Positions 17,503 to 25,309 of a DNA stretch of 64,000 nucleotides are shown piece by piece. The DNA comes from Flavihumibacter cheonanensis. Its GTDB lineage: Bacteria; Bacteroidota; Bacteroidia; Chitinophagales; Chitinophagaceae. Within the stretch, counting starts at the first letter, position 1; each line of letters starts with the position of its first letter. Below the pieces are notes generated by a model. That model was not told the origin of the DNA. It did not search any database and saw only the letters and a program-made list of their open reading frames with translations. Made by a program: the position numbers and the translations under genes. The stretch lies in contig NZ_JAKRWF010000001.1 in NCBI RefSeq assembly GCF_022352215.1, positions 1,550,001 to 1,614,000 of the forward strand. Reading direction: 5' to 3'.

Positions 17503-18345
17503 TATTATCCTGCTAATCCTGTTCGCATTCTCTATCAATTCCTGCAAATACGCATAGTTCTCTTTCTCCAGGCAGGCTTTGAATTTGCGTAGCTGTGTAA
17601 TATGTTCATTGAGCACATCGAGCACATTCTCGCGGTTTTGCATAAAGATAGGAACCCACATGGAGGGATTGGATTTAGCAAGGCGCACGGTACTCTCAAA
17701 ACCACCACTCGCCAGTTCAAAAATCGCCTGGTCTTCTCTTTCTTTCTCCAATACGGTATTGGCGAGCGCGAAGGAAGTAATATGGGAAATATGACTCACA
17801 TAGGCAGCATGCAGATCGTGATCATGTGCATTCATTTCCAGCAGGTGCATGCCAATTTTCTGAAAAGCATTTTTTACCCAGCTAACAGCATCCGCATCAC
17901 TTTCTGCGGCGTTGCACAATACGACAGCCTTATTTTCAAATGCATGTTTTACAGCGGCGGCAGGGCCGCTGTATTCCGTACCCCACATCGGATGTGAAGC
18001 TACATATCGCCCTCTACGGGGATGTTCTTTCACTGCATCAATCAATTGCCCCTTGGTAGATCCGGCATCCAGCACAATCTGATGGCTAACGCGGTCCAGC
18101 ACTTTGGGCAACAATCCTGTCATTTTATCAACGGGAATGCAGAGGATAACGACATCCGATTCTTCAATTGCCTGCTCCAGCGGCAACACTTCGTCCACCA
18201 ATCCCATTTCCAGCGCTTTTGCTGCGTGATCCGGATTGGCTTCCACACCAACAATACCGGCCGCCAGGCCTTTTTCATTTAACTGCAATGCCAGCGATCC
18301 GCCAATCAGCCCCACTCCAACTATTGCAATTCGTTTTCGTTCCAT
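17497..18345 (-). CDS. tyrA: prephenate dehydrogenase
   Basis: 282 residues. It has an N-terminal Rossmann fold (IAIVGVGLIGGSLALQL) and the TyrA active-site segments DAGSTKGQLIDA, SHPMWGTEYSGP and HDLHAAYVSHISHI. It oxidatively decarboxylates prephenate to 4-hydroxyphenylpyruvate, the tyrosine branch. It lacks an ACT domain, so allosteric tyrosine control through ACT is unlikely; control may come from the operon leader. The stop codon lies inside a purine-rich repeat, which might have altered the C-terminus. Confidence 0.94.
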   Translation of the reverse strand: MERKRIAIVGVGLIGGSLALQLNEKGLAAGIVGVEANPDHAAKALEMGLVDEVLPLEQAIEESDVVILCIPVDKMTGLLPKVLDRVSHQIVLDAGSTKGQLIDAVKEHPRRGRYVASHPMWGTEYSGPAAAVKHAFENKAVVLCNAAESDADAVSWVKNAFQKIGMHLLEMNAHDHDLHAAYVSHISHITSFALANTVLEKEREDQAIFELASGGFESTVRLAKSNPSMWVPIFMQNRENVLDVLNEHITQLRKFKACLEKENYAYLQELIENANRISRIIK

Positions 18346-18376
18346 GCTATTTTCAACTTTACTGTATGTTTTATTA

Positions 18377-18455
18377 GTCTCTCCTGTCTCCCGCCTCCTT
18401 TGTCTCCCTTATCCTTTGTTTCCCTTCTCCATTCTCCTTTATCCTTTCTTCCATC
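18377..18455 (-). repeat. purine-rich intergenic repeat at the aminotransferase 3' end
   Basis: The coding strand reads GGATGGAAGAAAGGATAAAG around the TAA stop and continues with GGAGAATGGAGAAGGG, GGGAGACAAAGGAGG and GGGAGACAGGAGAG. Composition and units match the repeat after the S41 protease gene (24650-24720). It fills the whole 93-nt gap to tyrA, so it is transcribed inside the operon. Confidence 0.7.
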
Positions 18456-19620
18456 CTCCGGAATTTTTCTGTATCCGCTCCATCGCTTCTATTAGTTTCT
18501 CCTCCGGACTGCAAAGACTCACCCGAATAAATCCATTGCCTGCGTTACCGAAAATGCCACCCGGTGTAATGAACACATTCGCGCCATAGAGGATTGCATC
18601 ACTCATTTCAAAACCATCTTTGTACTGTTCAGGAATTTTTGCCCAAACGAACATGCCTACCTGTTCCGGGTTATACGTTGCGTTCAATTCATTCAGTAAT
18701 TCAAATACCAGTTTCCTGCGCCTGCGGTAAACATCATTTACTGATGCATACCAATCAGCTCCCAGTTGCAAGGCTTTTGCAGCAGCTAGCTGAGCAGGCA
18801 AAAACATACCACTGTCCATGTTGCTTTTGAAACGGATCACTTCATCAATACGATCCTTTGCTCCTGCCAGCATACCGATTCTCCAGCCCGCCATATTCTG
18901 ACTTTTACTTAGTGAGTTCAATTCCACTACTACTTCCATAGCACCAGGTACAGCCAGCAGACTAACGGGCTGCTCATTCAGAATAAAACTATAGGGATTA
19001 TCGTGGCAGATCAGGATCTGATTTTTTTTCGCAAACTTTATCAATCGGGCATAAAACTCAGCTGATGGTACCTGCCCGGTTGGCATATGCGGATAATTCA
19101 CCCACATCAGTTTCACCTTACTCAGATCCGTTTTATCCAGTGCATCCAAATCCGGCTCCCAGTTTAAGGATTCCACCAGTTCATATGATACTGGTTCTCC
19201 CCCTGCCAGTTTCACGGCACTGCTATAAGTTGGGTAACCCGGGTTGGGAATTAATGCCTGGTCGCCCGTATTCAGATAGGTCATGCAGATATGCATGATT
19301 CCCTCTTTACTTCCGATCAACGGCAGAATTTCGGTATCCGGATTCAGCTCCACCCCATACCAGGTAGCATACCAGTTGGCCATTGCCTTGCGTAATACCG
19401 GTGATCCCTTATAGCTCTGGTAAGCATGCACATTGGGTTTTGCAGCTTCTTCCTGCAGGGTTTTTATCACATCGGGATGTGGCGGTAAATCCGGACTTCC
19501 AATACCCAAATTGATAATCGCCTTGCCCTCTTTATTAAGTGCATCAATCTCACGAAGCTTCTGAGAAAAATAATATTCTCCAATGCCATTCAGTCGGTCT
19601 GCGGTTTTCAGTTGCATCAT
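18439..19620 (-). CDS. PLP-dependent class I/II aminotransferase (aromatic operon)
   Basis: 393 residues of the fold-type I aminotransferase family: NLGIGSPDLPPHPDV, YQSYKGSPVLRKAMANWY, NPGYPTYSSAVKLAGG, HDNPYSFI, and SLSKSQNMAGWRIG with the Schiff-base Lys. It is related to LL-DAP and aspartate aminotransferases. Its place between pheA and tyrA suggests that it transaminates phenylpyruvate and 4-hydroxyphenylpyruvate, completing Phe and Tyr synthesis; this is inferred from context. Its ATGA overlap with pheA indicates coupling. The repeat at its 3' end supplies the last codons and the stop. Confidence 0.9.
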   Translation of the reverse strand: MMQLKTADRLNGIGEYYFSQKLREIDALNKEGKAIINLGIGSPDLPPHPDVIKTLQEEAAKPNVHAYQSYKGSPVLRKAMANWYATWYGVELNPDTEILPLIGSKEGIMHICMTYLNTGDQALIPNPGYPTYSSAVKLAGGEPVSYELVESLNWEPDLDALDKTDLSKVKLMWVNYPHMPTGQVPSAEFYARLIKFAKKNQILICHDNPYSFILNEQPVSLLAVPGAMEVVVELNSLSKSQNMAGWRIGMLAGAKDRIDEVIRFKSNMDSGMFLPAQLAAAKALQLGADWYASVNDVYRRRRKLVFELLNELNATYNPEQVGMFVWAKIPEQYKDGFEMSDAILYGANVFITPGGIFGNAGNGFIRVSLCSPEEKLIEAMERIQKNSGGWKKG

Positions 19621-20444
19621 TGCTTACCATTTTTATAGATTCCATAAACCTGCAAACTCACAGTCAGCGGTTCAATTTCTTTTATTACTCCCTGGAACTG
19701 TTCCAGGCTGTCGAATTCCATATCTGCATGGAAACTGTATTGCCAGTCGCTACCGGGAATCGGAAAACTTTGCAACTTGCTCAAATTGATTCCTCCTTCC
19801 GCAATTCTGGTCAATACTTTCGCAAGGCTTCCCCTGGAGTGATCGGTATGAAAATTAACCGAAGCTTTGTTGGCATCCGGAATCTCCTGCGCCATATCCT
19901 TTCTTTGAAGAATGAGAAAGCGGGTATAGTTGTTTTTCATCGTGTGGATATTCGGAGCCAGCACTTCGAGATCAAACAGATCTGCCGCCAGTTTACTGGC
20001 AATAGCAGCGGCATGTTTATTGTGCTTCTGATGAATGTGTTTGGCACTAAGGGCAGTATCCTCCGTTTCCACCAGTTTCCAGTTGAACTTCTCAAGGTAA
20101 TCAATGCATTGCAGAATGGCCATCGGATGCGAATGCACTTCCCGGATATCTTCCAGTTTTACACCTGGATTTACCAGTAGGTTCTGTTTAATCTGGAGAT
20201 ACACTTCGCCTACTACCTGCAGGTTACTTTTCTGTAATAAATTATAGTTGGGAAGTATGCTGCCAGCGATGGAATTCTCAATTGCCATTACACCGCCTTC
20301 GCTTTCTTTTTTACTGGAAGCAATTTTTACTACCTCGCGGAAGGTATCGCAGGGAATGACTTCAACATCCTTGCCGAAAAATTGCTGGGCTGCCACCTGG
20401 TGGAAGCTTCCTTCATAACCCTGTATGGATACTCTTGTTGCCAT
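19617..20444 (-). CDS. pheA: prephenate dehydratase
   Basis: About 275 residues from the ATG at 20444. The frame can be extended to a TTG at 20453, but that codon lies in the terminator stem. The catalytic domain has VSIQGYEGSFHQVAA, GVMAIENSIAGSI, SHPMAILQC and the NNYTRFLIL motif with the essential Thr-Arg-Phe. The ACT domain (~190-275) has SLAKVLTRIAEGGINLSKLQSFPIPG, like the Phe-binding GALxxxLxxFxxxxINLTxIESRP block. It converts prephenate to phenylpyruvate and is probably feedback-inhibited by Phe. It is the first structural gene of the operon. Its start codon directly follows the U-tract of the attenuator terminator and has no Shine-Dalgarno sequence. Confidence 0.95.
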   Translation of the reverse strand: MATRVSIQGYEGSFHQVAAQQFFGKDVEVIPCDTFREVVKIASSKKESEGGVMAIENSIAGSILPNYNLLQKSNLQVVGEVYLQIKQNLLVNPGVKLEDIREVHSHPMAILQCIDYLEKFNWKLVETEDTALSAKHIHQKHNKHAAAIASKLAADLFDLEVLAPNIHTMKNNYTRFLILQRKDMAQEIPDANKASVNFHTDHSRGSLAKVLTRIAEGGINLSKLQSFPIPGSDWQYSFHADMEFDSLEQFQGVIKEIEPLTVSLQVYGIYKNGKQ

Positions 20445-20482
20445 AAAAAACAAGAGTCCCGGCCTTTCGCCGGGACTCTTTA
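20445..20482 (-). terminator. attenuator terminator before pheA
   Basis: AAGAGTCCCGGC and its exact complement (20452-20463 and 20469-20480) form a 12-bp GC-rich stem with a 5-nt loop. On the minus strand it is followed by G and six T residues, and then at once by the pheA ATG. The 5' arm can instead pair with leader nucleotides 20534-20521 (see findings), so it is an alternative structure rather than a constitutive stop. Confidence 0.9.
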
Positions 20483-20500
20483 TGTTTAGTTTTAGTGATC

Positions 20501-20596
20501 TTAATTCGTTGATCTAACACAAAGCATCGCCGGCCTTCTGCCTGTAAAAAAGTAGAAGTAAAAATAAAATCGGCCAAATGCATTTGCTGTGATCAT
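20501..20596 (-). CDS. Phe/Tyr-rich leader peptide of the aromatic operon
   Basis: A 31-codon open frame with ATG start and TAA stop, too short for routine gene calling. Residues 10-17 read FYFYFYFF. In total there are six Phe (7, 10, 12, 14, 16, 17) and three Tyr (11, 13, 15). It ends 19 nt before the terminator stem upstream of pheA. This is the layout of amino acid biosynthetic leader peptides such as E. coli PheL and TrpL: scarce charged tRNA stalls the ribosome on the aromatic codons and permits the antiterminator. The mixed Phe and Tyr codons fit an operon containing both branches. No Shine-Dalgarno sequence is seen; the message may be nearly leaderless. Confidence 0.88.
   Translation of the reverse strand: MITANAFGRFYFYFYFFTGRRPAMLCVRSTN
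20521..20534 (-). promoter_or_regulatory. antiterminator half of the pheA attenuator
   Basis: GCCGGCGATGCTTT on the minus strand can pair with AAAGAGTCCCGGC, the whole 5' arm of the terminator. Five G-C pairs, a one-base bulge, two pairs, a G-U, one mismatch and four more pairs can form. It begins about 12 nt after the last Phe codon (20548-20546), where a ribosome stalled there would just leave it exposed. Confidence 0.75.
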
Positions 20597-20600
20597 GAAG

Positions 20601-20633
20601 TAAAAATATACAATGATTGAATACAACAAAAAA
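20601..20633 (-). promoter_or_regulatory. putative promoter of the aromatic operon
   Basis: On the minus strand TTTTTTG (20633-20627) is followed after 16 nt by TATATTTTTA, resembling the -33 TTTG and -7 TAnnTTTG boxes of the Bacteroidota primary sigma factor with shorter spacing than usual. The leader ATG lies only a few bases downstream, so the transcript would have almost no 5' UTR. The box match is imperfect. Confidence 0.4.
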
Positions 20634-20665
20634 GTTTTTTCCTTACGAATGTTAGTTAAACCGCC

Positions 20666-21229
20666 TCATTGCAGGCGTTTCATCTGTTGTTCATCCATTT
20701 TCCGGAAAAGGTGAAAAGGTTTAAACGTACGCCAGTTATCCAGCTCCACCAGCTCTATTATCCGTTGTAATTTAGATTTCCGGAAATCATACTGTGTTTG
20801 TTCCGGCATATTTAATAAGACAGCCCATCCGTTTTCATCCACCATCTCCTCGTACCACTCTTCATAGTAATCGCGGTCTCCGGAATGATAGTTCAACACA
20901 TTTTCAGCAATGAAGATGAACTTATGAATGCCTGCTTCCTGGAACTTGTCAATCACCTCCCTTTTAAGTTGCATGATGTCATTCTCAATGGCATCATTCC
21001 ATTCACCCAGCAGTTCAATGATAGCGTACTGTTCTTCGTAATCTGCCAGGATGACTTTCAGATAGAGGGTTCTAGATCCAAACTCATCCCACTGGGGATG
21101 GATATAGAAATTATAAATGGTTTGGGAATATTCAAACTCAGAATAAACGCGCCCGTAAAAAGGTGATCGCTCATCTTCTTCGCTCACATAGATATGACGC
21201 CAGTTGTAAAATGGTTCAATTTCGTGCAC
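20666..21229 (-). CDS. conserved hypothetical protein, acidic, 187 aa
   Basis: I do not recognise a named family. The protein is soluble, with no signal peptide or membrane segment, rich in Glu, Asp, Tyr and Trp in the first ~140 residues (FYNWRHIYVSEEDERSPFYG, YYEEWYEEMVDENGW) and basic at the C-terminus (HLFRKMDEQQMKRLQ). Alternating strands and helices (LYLKVILADYEEQYAIIELLGEW, DKFQEAGIHKFIFIAENVLNYH) suggest a compact alpha/beta domain. It lies 32 nt after murQ and is probably co-transcribed with the recycling genes. Coding potential is convincing: no credible overlapping frame, ATG start, long frame. Confidence 0.75.
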   Translation of the reverse strand: MHEIEPFYNWRHIYVSEEDERSPFYGRVYSEFEYSQTIYNFYIHPQWDEFGSRTLYLKVILADYEEQYAIIELLGEWNDAIENDIMQLKREVIDKFQEAGIHKFIFIAENVLNYHSGDRDYYEEWYEEMVDENGWAVLLNMPEQTQYDFRKSKLQRIIELVELDNWRTFKPFHLFRKMDEQQMKRLQ

Positions 21230-21261
21230 ACCGGCAAGTTACTAAGTTCTCCCAAATATGC

Positions 21262-22092
21262 TTAAGCCGGATTGGCTGCTCTCCAGGCGTCTACTGCTTT
21301 TTTAACACTACCGTATTTTAGCAGTAACCCTTTTGCCGCTTCGTAATCGTCCAGTTTCAGTTGCTGCAAAACCATATGGGTACCACGGTCTACCAGCTTT
21401 TCATTACTGAGCTGCATGTTCACCATTTTATTGTCTTCCACCCTTCCGATTTGTATCATGACAGTAGTGGAAATCATATTGAGCACCAGTTTTTGTGCGG
21501 TTCCACTTTTCATGCGGGTTGATCCGGTAACGAATTCGGGGCCAACCACTACTTCAATTGGGAAATCTGCTTCCTGGCTTACAGGAGAGTTGGGATTGCA
21601 GGAAATGGAGCCGGTGAGTATACCATTTTCGCGGCATTTTTTTAAAGCACCGATTACATAAGGAGTGGTACCACTTGCAGCAATTCCAACCACCACGTCC
21701 TTTTCACTGACAAAATGTTTTTTAAGGTCTTCCCAGCCCTGCTGCAAACTGTCTTCTGCATTTTCCACCGCTTTCTGAATGGCTTCCTCACCACCGGCAA
21801 TCAATCCGATTACGAGCCCATACGGCATGCCATATGTTGGCGGAATTTCACTGGCATCCAGAATTCCCAAACGCCCGCTGGTACCTGCTCCCAGATAGAA
21901 TAAACGTCCGCCTGCAAGCATATTATCTGTAATAGCGGAAACCAGTTTTTCAATCTGAGGGATTGCTTTGGCAACGGCCAACGGTACTTCCTGGTCTTCT
22001 CTGTTTATATTCTGCAAAATCTCCGACACCTCCATTTTTTCCAGGTGACGATACCGGCTTTCCTGCTCGGTTACTTTAACAAATTCGGGCAT
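21262..22092 (-). CDS. murQ: N-acetylmuramic acid 6-phosphate etherase
   Basis: 276 residues with the SIS-domain signature of MurQ: RLFYLGAGTSGRLGILDASEIPPT, AGGEEAIQKAVENAEDS, VVGIAASGTTPYVIGAL, GSISCNPNSPVS and TRMKSGTAQKLVLNMIST. It cleaves the lactyl ether of MurNAc-6-phosphate to give GlcNAc-6-phosphate and D-lactate during peptidoglycan recycling. The C-terminal UBA-like segment (DYEAAKGLLLKYGSVKKAVDAW) is kept. It lies 21 nt after a BadF-type kinase gene, which could feed it its substrate or handle GlcNAc. Confidence 0.95.
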   Translation of the reverse strand: MPEFVKVTEQESRYRHLEKMEVSEILQNINREDQEVPLAVAKAIPQIEKLVSAITDNMLAGGRLFYLGAGTSGRLGILDASEIPPTYGMPYGLVIGLIAGGEEAIQKAVENAEDSLQQGWEDLKKHFVSEKDVVVGIAASGTTPYVIGALKKCRENGILTGSISCNPNSPVSQEADFPIEVVVGPEFVTGSTRMKSGTAQKLVLNMISTTVMIQIGRVEDNKMVNMQLSNEKLVDRGTHMVLQQLKLDDYEAAKGLLLKYGSVKKAVDAWRAANPA

Positions 22093-22113
22093 ATGCTTGC
22101 GTTGATCTTGAAA

Positions 22114-22953
22114 TTATTGGTGGTACTGAATCAATCCTTCAATCGGATGCTGAAGAATTTTTCCAAGTTCCAGTTCGTACGAGGAACAAAGGTCGGAAAC
22201 CACATCACGGAATCCAAATGCTACCCCACCCACAAAATGAATCGGATAGTTCCAACTTTCCTTGTATTTGATCACATGTTGAAAGAAGAAATCATTCAGG
22301 CCATCTTCAATGATATTTTCAATCATGTAATGGCCGCGGTTTTCAGCCAGGAAAAGTGTGAAGCTGGCCAGAAAACGGTTGGGCAGAGGTTGTTTATAAA
22401 CCCGATCCAAGATATCAACATCGTTCATTTTAAACTTGTCTTCAAACCGGTAGGCCAATTCTTCATCAAAGGTTTTATACAGGTAATACTGAATTACTTT
22501 TTTCCCCAGGTAGGCGCCGCTTCCTTCATCGCCCAGTACATAGCCCAAACCCGGACTGTTCTTCACAATTTTTTTTCCATCGTAATAACAGGAATTACTA
22601 CCGGTTCCAAGGATACAGGCAATGCCTTTCCCCCGCTGACAAACTGCACGGGCAGCACCCATCAGGTCGTGATTGACTTCCACCGGCTGACCCGGAAATA
22701 CCCGTTGAATGGCTTTCTGTACAGATTTCCGGTTGGCGGGATTTTTGCACCCCGTACCGTAATAGTAGATTGCTTCCAGTTTATAACGACTGATTTCGGG
22801 GTATAAATCACGCCGAATCAGTTCTTCGATTTGGTCAGTATTGAGAAAATAGGGACTGATACCCAGGGTGAAAACCGTTTTTTTAACCTTTCCTTTGTCC
22901 ACTACACACCATTCGCACTTGGTTGCACCACTGTCTGCAAGTAATATGGCCAT
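22114..22953 (-). CDS. BadF/BadG-family N-acetylglucosamine-type kinase
   Basis: 279 residues of the ASKHA ATPase superfamily: LLADSGATKCEWCVVD (phosphate 1 motif DxGxTK), IACILGTGSNSCYYDG (phosphate 2), and GLGYVLGDEGSGAYLGKKVI, which is typical of eukaryotic-type GlcNAc kinases. HFVGGVAFGFRDVV is the adenosine segment. With murQ next to it, the substrate is likely GlcNAc or MurNAc liberated from wall turnover; MurNAc kinases of this family are known in Gram-positives, so either sugar is possible. It is divergent from the S41 protease gene across a 108-nt region that must hold both promoters. Confidence 0.85.
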   Translation of the reverse strand: MAILLADSGATKCEWCVVDKGKVKKTVFTLGISPYFLNTDQIEELIRRDLYPEISRYKLEAIYYYGTGCKNPANRKSVQKAIQRVFPGQPVEVNHDLMGAARAVCQRGKGIACILGTGSNSCYYDGKKIVKNSPGLGYVLGDEGSGAYLGKKVIQYYLYKTFDEELAYRFEDKFKMNDVDILDRVYKQPLPNRFLASFTLFLAENRGHYMIENIIEDGLNDFFFQHVIKYKESWNYPIHFVGGVAFGFRDVVSDLCSSYELELGKILQHPIEGLIQYHQ

Positions 22954-23061
22954 GAATTCACTTTAATGCTGGGACGAAAATAAAACTATGTTAGCATACT
23001 GGAGCAATAATATGGAGAGCGGCTCCGGGCATTTCAGTAATTTGCAGCTTTAGAACGTAAT

Positions 23062-24675
23062 ATGAAGCAAGGAAAAAAAGTTCAGGTTTGGCTTCCCCTG
23101 CTCTTCGCAGTTGTCATGATCGGGGGAATGGTAATAGGTTACAAACTGCGCGATAATACACAGGTTGCCAGTAATGTTTTCAGGTTTGATACCAAAAGAT
23201 CACCACTTCAGGAAGTACTGGACCTGGTGATGTTGAAATACGTAGACAAAGTATCGGTGGATACACTTGGAAATGCTGCTATCCAGGATATGCTGACCAA
23301 ACTGGATCCGCACAGCAATTTTATCCCGGCGCAACACCTGGGTGCTTTAACAGAAGACCTTCAGGGAAATTTCCAGGGTATTGGAATTGAATTCCAACTA
23401 TTCCGGGATACCGTCAATGTTGTAAATGTGGTTCCGGGCGGCCCAAGTGAAAAAGCCGGCCTTCAGGTTGGGGATAAATTTCTCAAAGTGGGTGATACCA
23501 CTGTTACCGGAGGTATCAGTTCGGATCGTATCAAGGAACTGCTGCGTGGCCCTGGCGGCTCCAAAGTAACCACGACCCTCCTGCGGAATGGCCAACCTAT
23601 AACGGTGACAATTACGCGTGGAACCATCCCGCTTCCTTCCCTGGATGCAGCCTATTTACTAGAACCTGAAACAGGTTACATGCGGATCAGCAAATTTTCA
23701 GAAACTACCTATGAAGAATTCATGGCTGGACTGGAAAAATTGCTGGGTGAAGGGATGAAATCGCTGATTCTTGACCTCCGTGGCAATGGTGGCGGCATTT
23801 TGGGTGAAGCGGTTGATATGGCGGATGAATTTCTGGATGGCGATAAACTGATCGTATACACCGAAGGAAATAACATGAAACGCCAGGAGTATCGGTCCCG
23901 CCGGAATGGGTTGTTTGAAAAAGGCAACCTGGTGTTGTTGATGGATGAACAATCTGCCTCCGCCAGTGAAGTGTTGGCAGGTGCCCTGCAGGACTGGGAC
24001 CGGGCTACCATAATAGGCAGACGCAGTTTTGGCAAAGGATTGGTGCAGGAACAGTATCAGTTGAGCGATGGGTCGGCTTTGCGCCTCACTGTTGCCCGTT
24101 ATTATACTCCCAGTGGACGCAGTATTCAGAAACCCTACGATAAGGGTATTGAAGACTACCAGGATGACCTGCACAAGCGATTTGAAAACGGCGAAATGAA
24201 CAATGCTGACAGCATTCATGCAGCCAATGGTAAAGCTTATAAGACCAGCAAAGGCAGAACAGTTTATGGTGGTGGCGGAATAGTACCCGATGTATTTGTT
24301 GGGGCTGATACCACCCTTTTATCCAATTCAGTAACTGCCTTGTACCGCAACAACACGATTGGCAATTTCACCTACCTCTATTATGTCCGTAACCGCGCAT
24401 CTGTAGATGGATTCAAGAGTCCGGTTACCTACAATGATGCCATCCGGTTTTCAGAAAATGACTGGCAAAGCCTCAAAAAGATGGCTGAACAGGACAGCGT
24501 TAAAGTGGGTGATTTTACATCCGCTGACCGATCCTTTCTATCTGAGCGCATGAAAGCCCTTATTGCCCGGTATCGCTGGAGAAGCGAAGGGTATTTTCAG
24601 GTACTGAATGAAGGGGATGAAGTGGTGAAGAAGGCAGTGGAGGAAGTGAAAAAGCGAGACAAAGGAGACAGGTGA
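23062..24675 (+). CDS. S41-family C-terminal processing protease
   Basis: 537 residues. An N-terminal membrane anchor (~9-27) is followed by a PDZ domain (~75-160, with GIGIEFQ and VVPGGPSEKAGLQVGDKF) and the S41 protease domain (~185-375). The catalytic dyad is Ser300 in QSASASEVLAG and Lys325 in FGKGLVQ, spaced 25 residues as in other CtpA enzymes. GGGIVPDV follows the active site. It would act in the periplasm on C-termini of envelope proteins. A ~150-residue C-terminal extension of unknown role ends in a charged tail (EEVKKRDKGDR) whose last codons merge into a purine-rich repeat. Confidence 0.95.
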   Translation: MKQGKKVQVWLPLLFAVVMIGGMVIGYKLRDNTQVASNVFRFDTKRSPLQEVLDLVMLKYVDKVSVDTLGNAAIQDMLTKLDPHSNFIPAQHLGALTEDLQGNFQGIGIEFQLFRDTVNVVNVVPGGPSEKAGLQVGDKFLKVGDTTVTGGISSDRIKELLRGPGGSKVTTTLLRNGQPITVTITRGTIPLPSLDAAYLLEPETGYMRISKFSETTYEEFMAGLEKLLGEGMKSLILDLRGNGGGILGEAVDMADEFLDGDKLIVYTEGNNMKRQEYRSRRNGLFEKGNLVLLMDEQSASASEVLAGALQDWDRATIIGRRSFGKGLVQEQYQLSDGSALRLTVARYYTPSGRSIQKPYDKGIEDYQDDLHKRFENGEMNNADSIHAANGKAYKTSKGRTVYGGGGIVPDVFVGADTTLLSNSVTALYRNNTIGNFTYLYYVRNRASVDGFKSPVTYNDAIRFSENDWQSLKKMAEQDSVKVGDFTSADRSFLSERMKALIARYRWRSEGYFQVLNEGDEVVKKAVEEVKKRDKGDR

Positions 24676-24720
24676 CAAAGGAGGCATGGAAGATGGAACA
24701 ATGAAAGATGGAAGAAGGGA
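24650..24720 (+). repeat. purine-rich repeat at the S41 protease 3' end
   Basis: The coding strand reads GCGAGACAAAGGAGACAGG, then TGACAAAGGAGGCATGG with the stop codon TGA inside the unit, then GGAAGATGGAAC and GAAAGATGGAAGAAGGG. The units are the same as after the aminotransferase gene (18377-18455). Confidence 0.7.
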
Positions 24721-24883
24721 AGAAATGACCCCTAAACCCATTTAATAGCACTTGACCGAAAGCAGGGCGTTTCTAAGGAAAGTGAGATGTCAGACGTGAG
24801 ACGTTTACTATTCAGGGTGAAGGTTCAGTATTTATTTTTTAAAGGGTCAGCATCAAGGAATTTAGCGTAAACCACAGGGGTCT
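24721..24883. other. intergenic segment with a GTGAGACGT-type repeat
   Basis: No gene is supported between the convergent S41 and DUF6249 genes. A GTGAGATGTCAGACGTGAG unit at 24782-24800 is related to the repeat at the tyrA and DUF6249 stops. The rest shows no clear structure. Confidence 0.5.
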
Positions 24884-24965
24884 CCCCTTCTTCCATCTTC
24901 CATTCCTCCATCTTCCTTTCCCCCTCTTCCCTTCTCACGTCTGACGTCTGACGTTTCACTTTTCC
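24884..24965 (-). repeat. purine-rich repeat at the DUF6249 gene 3' end
   Basis: On the minus strand the stop codon is part of AAGTGAAACGTCAGACGT, followed by GTGAGAAGGGAAGAGGGG and a 25-bp block (24892-24916) identical to 17454-17478. Orientation is opposite to the repeat at 24650-24720, so each copy follows its own gene. Confidence 0.75.
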
Positions 24966-25309
24966 CCCTCCTTATCCAACAACTCCTTCTTCTCAATCTG
25001 ATAGGATCTGATCAGGCCAAGACCACCACCTATGGCGATCAGCGCGAACCAGAGGGCAGGGTTTTCATCATCGTGCAACATATATTGGGTAATGATATAC
25101 GCAAGGGCCAAACCGATACCGGCGCCCAGGAAAAGCAAACCATTCTTAAGGTTGCGGTAAGGAGCGGGGCGATTGGCAAACTCCTTGGGATTGAGTCCTC
25201 TTTCAATCATTGCCATATTCTCACGGCTTTTCAGGTAAACGATACCAAATACCATGGCGAAGGCGCCCAGGGGAACTAAAATCGGGATCAAAACTTCTGC
25301 GGTTTGCAT
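24956..25309 (-). CDS. DUF6249-type small membrane protein
   Basis: 117 residues with three hydrophobic segments (~5-25, ~52-73, ~83-101) and the connecting motif MIERGLNPKEF, which I associate with DUF6249 proteins of Bacteroidota. The function is unknown. In other genomes such proteins often lie next to an ECF sigma factor gene; here the sigma gene starts 262 nt away, divergently. The C-terminus is charged (QIEKKELLDKEGEK) and its stop codon is part of a purine-rich repeat. Confidence 0.75.
   Translation of the reverse strand: MQTAEVLIPILVPLGAFAMVFGIVYLKSRENMAMIERGLNPKEFANRPAPYRNLKNGLLFLGAGIGLALAYIITQYMLHDDENPALWFALIAIGGGLGLIRSYQIEKKELLDKEGEK

Noticed and set aside
20445-20453. TTG start giving pheA three extra residues
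   Set aside because: The TTG is in the 3' arm and U-tract of the terminator; the ATG at 20444 gives the normal MATRVSIQG start.
24650-24965. CRISPR-like array
   Set aside because: The repeats are imperfect, purine-rich, irregularly spaced, and lack constant-length spacers and cas genes.
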